From the NCBI RefSeq assembly GCF_036320965.1, contig NC_092287.1:15592505-15656504 (forward strand): DNA of 64,000 nucleotides, given 5' to 3'. Every line of letters starts with the position of its first letter. Position 1 is the stretch's first letter. This document shows, one piece after another, positions 56,854 through 64,000 of the stretch. The notes beneath the pieces were generated by a model. That model had not been told where the DNA came from, made no database searches, and saw nothing but the letters and a program-made list of their open reading frames with translations. The position numbers and the translations under genes are program-made. This stretch comes from Panulirus ornatus. Its lineage: Eukaryota > Arthropoda > Malacostraca > Decapoda > Palinuridae.

Positions 56854-58194
56854 TGAAGAATGTATGTGAGAAATACTTAGAAAATCAAATTGATTTTTAT
56901 GTAGCATTTATGGATCTGGAGAAGGCATATGATAGAGTTGATAGAGAAGCTCTGTGGAAGGTATTAAGAATATATGATGTGGGAGGAAAGTTGTTAGAAG
57001 CAGTGAAAAGTTTTTAACGAGGATATAAGGCATGTGTACGTGTCGGAAGGGAGGAAAGGTATTGGTTTTCAGTGAATGTAGGTTTGCGGTAGGGGTGTGT
57101 GATGGCTCCATGGTTGTTTAATTTGTTTATGGATTGGGTTGTTAGGGAGGTGAATGCAAGAGTTTTGGAAAGAGGGGCAAGTATGAAGTCTGTTGGGGAT
57201 GAGAGAGCTTGGGAAGTGAGTGAGTTGTTGTTCGCTGATGATACAGCGCTGGTGGCAGATTCATGTGAGAAACTGCAGAAGCTGGTGACTGAGTTTGGTA
57301 AAGTGTGTGAAAGGAGAAAGTTAAGAGTAAATGTGAATAAGAGCAAGGTTATTAGGTACAGTAGGATTGAGGGTCAAGTCAATTGGGAGGTAAGTTTGAA
57401 TGGAGAAAAACTGGAGGAAGTAAAGTGTTTTAGATATCTGTGAGTATATCTGGCAGCGGATAGCACCGTGGAAGCGGAAGTGAATCATATGATGGGGGAG
57501 GGGCGAAAATCCTGGGAGCCTTGAAGAATGTGTGGAAGTCGAGAACATTATCTCGGTAAGCAAAAATGGGTATGTTTGAAGGAATAGTGGTTCCAACAAT
57601 GTTGTATGGTTGCGAGGCGTGGGCTATGGATAGAGTTGTGCGCAGGAGGGTGGATGTGCTGGAAATGAGATGTTTGAGGACAATATGTGGTGTGTGGTGG
57701 TTTGATCGAGTAAGTAACGTAAGGGTAAGAGAAATGTGTGGAAATAAAAAGAGCGTGGTTGAGAGAGCAGAAGAGGGTGTTTTGAAATGGTTTGGGCACA
57801 TGGAGAGAATGAGTGAGGAAAGATTGACCAAGAGGATGTGTGTGTCGGAGGTGGAGGGAAAGAGGAGAAGTGGGAGAGCAAATTGCAGGTGGAGAGATGG
57901 AGTGAAAAAGATTTTGAGTGATCGGGGCCTGAACATGCAGGAGGGTGAAAGGAGGGCAAGGAATAGAGTGAATTGGATCGATGTTGTGTACCGGGGTTGA
58001 TGTGCTGTCATTGGATTGAATCAAGGGCATGTGAAGAGTCTGGGGTAAACCATGGAAAGCTGTGTAGTATGTATATTTGCGTGTGTGGACGTATGTATAT
58101 ACATGTGTATTAGGGTGGGTTGGGCCATTTCTTTCGTCTGTTTCCTTGCGTTACCTCGCAAACGCGTGAGACAGCGACAAAGCAAAAAATAAAA
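56854..58194 (+). mobile_element. LINE copy L24, 5'-truncated, short 3' UTR
   Basis: It joins the A tail of L23 directly in the same orientation, starting at the codons KNVCEKYLE. Frames 56,854-57,017, 57,099-57,443 and 57,566-58,000 encode the RT palm, active site (LLFADDTALVAD) and C-terminal region. They are separated by TAA near 57,015, TAG at 57,090-57,092 (shared with L20) and TGA at 57,441-57,443 (shared with L1, L11 and L13). Its 3' end faces that of L25. Confidence 0.92.
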
Positions 58195-58226
58195 TATATA
58201 TATATATATTTTTTTTTCATTTATTT
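58195..58226. other. A/T-rich joint between tail-to-tail LINEs
   Basis: About 30 bp of TA, T and ATTT repeats lie between the 3' ends of L24 and L25. Confidence 0.85.
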
Positions 58227-61711
<3,485 letters not shown>

Positions 61712-61967
61712 TTTTTTTTTTTTTCATACTATTCGCCATTTCCCGCGATAGCGAAGTAGTGTTAAGAACAGACGACTGGGCCTTTGAGGGAATATCCTCA
61801 CCTGGCCCTCTTCTCTGTTCCTTCTTTTGGAAAAAACAAAAATAAAAAAAAATAAAAAAAAGAGAGAGGGGAGGATTTCCAGCCCCCCGCTCCCTTCCCT
61901 TTTAGTCGCCTTCTACGACACGCAGGGAATACGTGGGAAGTATTCTTTCTCCCCTATCCCCAGGGAT

Positions 61968-61969
<2 letters not shown>
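61712..61969 (-). mobile_element. Short element S6, full length, minus strand
   Basis: The element is read from 61,969 (TATCCCTGGGGATAGGGG complement) to an A-rich tail at 61,712. The joint is expanded to an A/T stretch of about 40 bp. The tail hairpin reads CTTCGCTATCGCGGG on the element strand, with one mismatch in the stem. Confidence 0.9.

Positions 61970-62036
<67 letters not shown>
61970..62036. repeat. (TA)n tract
   Basis: TA lies between the 5' end of S6 and L27. Confidence 0.96.
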
Positions 62037-62039
<3 letters not shown>

Positions 62040-63367
62040 TACTTAGAAAATACTTAGAAAAGTAAATGGATTTGTATGTAGCATTTATGGATCTGGAGAA
62101 GGCATATGATAGAGTTGATAGAGATGCTCTGTGGAAGGTATTAAGAATATATGGTGTGGGAGGAAAGTTGTTAGAAGCAGTGAAAAGTTTTTATCGAGGA
62201 TGTAAGGCATGTGTACGTGTAGGAAGAGAGGAAAGTGATTGGTTCTCAGTGAATGTAGTTTTGCGGCAGGGGTGTGTGATGTCTCCATGGTAGTTTAATT
62301 TGTTTATGGATGGGGTTGTTAGGGAGGTAAATGCAAGAGTTTTGGAAAGAGGGGCAAGTATGAAGTCTGTTGGGGATGAGAGAGCTTGGGAAGTGAGTCA
62401 GTTGTTGTTCGCTGATGATACAGCGCTGGTGGCTGATTCATGTGAGAAACTGCAGAAGCTGGTGACTGAGTTTGGTAAAGTGTGTGGAAGAAGAAAGTTA
62501 AGAGTAAATGTGAATAAGAGCAAGGTTATTAGGTACAGTAGGGTTGAGGGTCAAGTCAATTGGGAGGTGAGTTTGAATGGAGAAAAACTGGAGGAAGTGA
62601 AGTGTTTTAGATATCTGGGAGTGGATCTGGCAGCGGATGGAACCATGGAAGCGGAAGTGGATCATAGGGTGGGGGAGGGGGCGAAAATTCTGGGGGCCTT
62701 GAAGAATGTGGGGAAGTCGAGAACATTATCTCGGAAAGCAAAAATGGGTATGTTTGAAGGAATAGTGGTTCCAACAATGTTGTATGGTTGCGAGGAGTGG
62801 GCTATGGATAAAGTTGTTCGCAGGAGGATGGATGTGCTGGAAATGAGATGTTTGAGGACAATGTGTGGTGTGAGGTGGTTTGATCGAGTGAGTAACGTAA
62901 GGGTAAGAGAGATGTGTGGAAATAAAAAGAGCGTGGTTGAGAGAGCAGAAGAGGGTGTTTTGAAGTGGTTTGGGCACATGGAGAGGATGAGTGAGGAAAG
63001 ATTGACCAAGAGGATATATGTGTCGGAGGTGGAGGGAGCAAGGAGAAGAGGGAGACCAAATTGGAGGTGGAAAGATGGAGTGAAAAAGATTTTGAGTGAT
63101 CGGGGCCTGAACATGAAGGAGGGTGAAAGGAATAGAGTGAATTGGAGCGATGTGGTATACCGGGGTTGACGTGCTGTCAGTAGATTGAATCAAGGCATGT
63201 GAAGCGTCTGGGGTAAACCATGGAAAGCTGTGTAGGTATGTATATTTGCGTGTGTGGACGTATGTATATACATGTGTATGGGGGGGGGGGCATTTCTTTC
63301 GTCTGTTTCCTTGCGCTACCTCGCAAACGCGGGAGACAGCGACAAAGTATATAAAAAAAAAAAAAAA
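62037..63367 (+). mobile_element. LINE copy L27, 5'-truncated, short 3' UTR
   Basis: The copy starts with a small local duplication (ACTTAGAAAAT twice) at the codons [10 protein letters not shown]. It ends with the short 3' UTR and a GACAAAGTATATAAAA tail. Confidence 0.94.
62066..63169 (+). pseudogene. L27 RT palm to C-terminus, one stop
   Basis: The same frame is open before and after a single TAG at 62,291-62,293 that replaces the Leu after MSPW. The second part (62,300-63,169, 289 codons) has the catalytic LLFADDTALVAD and the complete C-terminal region with a 3-residue deletion (GERNRVNW). Of the truncated copies, it is among the least damaged. Confidence 0.88.
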
Positions 63368-63380
63368 TATATATAAATAT

Positions 63381-64000
63381 GACAGGAGGTCAAGAGAAAG
63401 GTGCAAGAGGGGAAAAAGAGGGCAAATGAGAGTTGGGGGAGAGAGAGTATCATTAAATTTTAGGGAGAATAAAAAGATGTTCTGGAAGGAGGTAAATAAA
63501 GTGAGGAAGACAAGGGAGCAAATGGGAACTTCAGTGAAGGGCGCAAATGAGGAGGTGATAACAAGTAGTGGTGATGTGAGAAGGAGATGGAGTGAGTATT
63601 TTGAAGGTTTGTCGAATGTGTTTGATGATGGAGTGGCAGATATAGGGTGTTTTGGTCGAGGTGGTGTGCAAAGTGAGAGGTTTAGGGAAAATGATTTGGT
63701 AAACAGAGAAGAGGTAGTAAAAGCTTTGCGGATGATGAAAGCCGGCAAGGCAGCAGGTTTGGATGGTATTGCAGTGGAATTTATTAAAAAAGGGGGTGAC
63801 TGTATTATTGACTGGTTGGTAAGGTTATTTAATGTATGTATGACTCATGGTGAGGTGCTTGAATGCGGAATGCGTGCATAGTGCCATTGTACAAAGGCAA
63901 AGGGGATAAGAGTGAGTGCTCAAATTACAGAGGTATAAGTTTGTTGAGTACTCCTGGTAAATTATATGGGAGGGTATTGATTGAGAGGGTGAAGGCATGT
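63381..64000 (+). mobile_element. LINE copy L28, 5'-truncated, runs off the window
   Basis: It starts about 13 bp after the tail of L27, in the linker (codons [10 protein letters not shown]), and continues through the RT fingers to the window edge. The frame (to 63,881) contains [22 protein letters not shown] small deletion near 63,861 (GEVLECGMRA for GEVPEDWRNA) shifts the frame before NYRGISLL. Confidence 0.92.

Overview
This is eukaryotic, intron-poor, gene-poor repeat DNA with no convincing host protein-coding gene. Nearly all of it consists of truncated, inverted and chimeric copies of one LINE family (an endonuclease plus reverse transcriptase non-LTR retrotransposon, best fit RTE-type), separated by long (TA)n tracts. 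The rest is a short non-autonomous element sharing both ends with that LINE, one LTR retrotransposon, a few other repeats, and about 2.4 kb of non-LINE DNA. Arthropod-type retroelements and very dense (TA)n, (CT)n and (GA)n microsatellites are compatible with a decapod crustacean. That is an inference; the sequence alone does not fix the species.

Layout. 1-10.64 kb: LINE copies L1-L6 on both strands, including one inverted-5' insertion (L2) and two copies that keep the LINE 5' end (L4, L5). 10.64-19.09 kb: a second version of 2.95-10.64 kb, of which about 10.9-17.47 kb is riddled with single-base indels while 17.48-18.7 kb is almost identical to its counterpart; this looks like an assembly problem or an unpolished second haplotype. 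19.09-28.45 kb: L11-L14, including L12, the only copy spanning both ends of the family (about 3.5 kb). 28.70-31.10 kb: non-LINE DNA with a tRNA-Ala-like relic and a 1.24 kb inverted repeat containing (CT)n and (GA)n. 31.13-39.19 kb: L15-L19, including a spacer-less LINE palindrome with 2.3 kb arms (L17/L18). 39.287-44.660 kb: an LTR retrotransposon inserted in a (TA)n tract. 44.7-64.0 kb: L20-L28 plus short elements S2-S6 and a hairpin repeat.

The LINE. Copies together show a single reading frame of about 1,000 codons: an APE-type endonuclease (N, E, D-x-N and SDH motifs), then a reverse transcriptase with a FADD active site, then a C-terminal region ending in YRG. There is no separate ORF1. 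The 3' UTR comes in a short form (about 190 bp) and a long form (about 550 bp), both ending in a conserved GC-rich hairpin and then A-rich or (TA)n sequence. No copy is intact. The most open are L17 (33,163-35,253), L18 (35,668-37,831) and L22 (51,396-53,324) for the RT, and L5 (7,114-8,205) for the endonuclease.

The LTR element has LTRs of 1,079 and 1,064 bp with perfect 10-bp inverted ends, a primer-binding site and a polypurine tract. Its internal order is gag zinc knuckle, protease, a tandem-repeat module, integrase C-terminal domain, RT connection, RNase H. Integrase before RT is the Gmr1-type order within Ty3/gypsy. The capsid, integrase core and RT core are missing, so the copy is non-autonomous.
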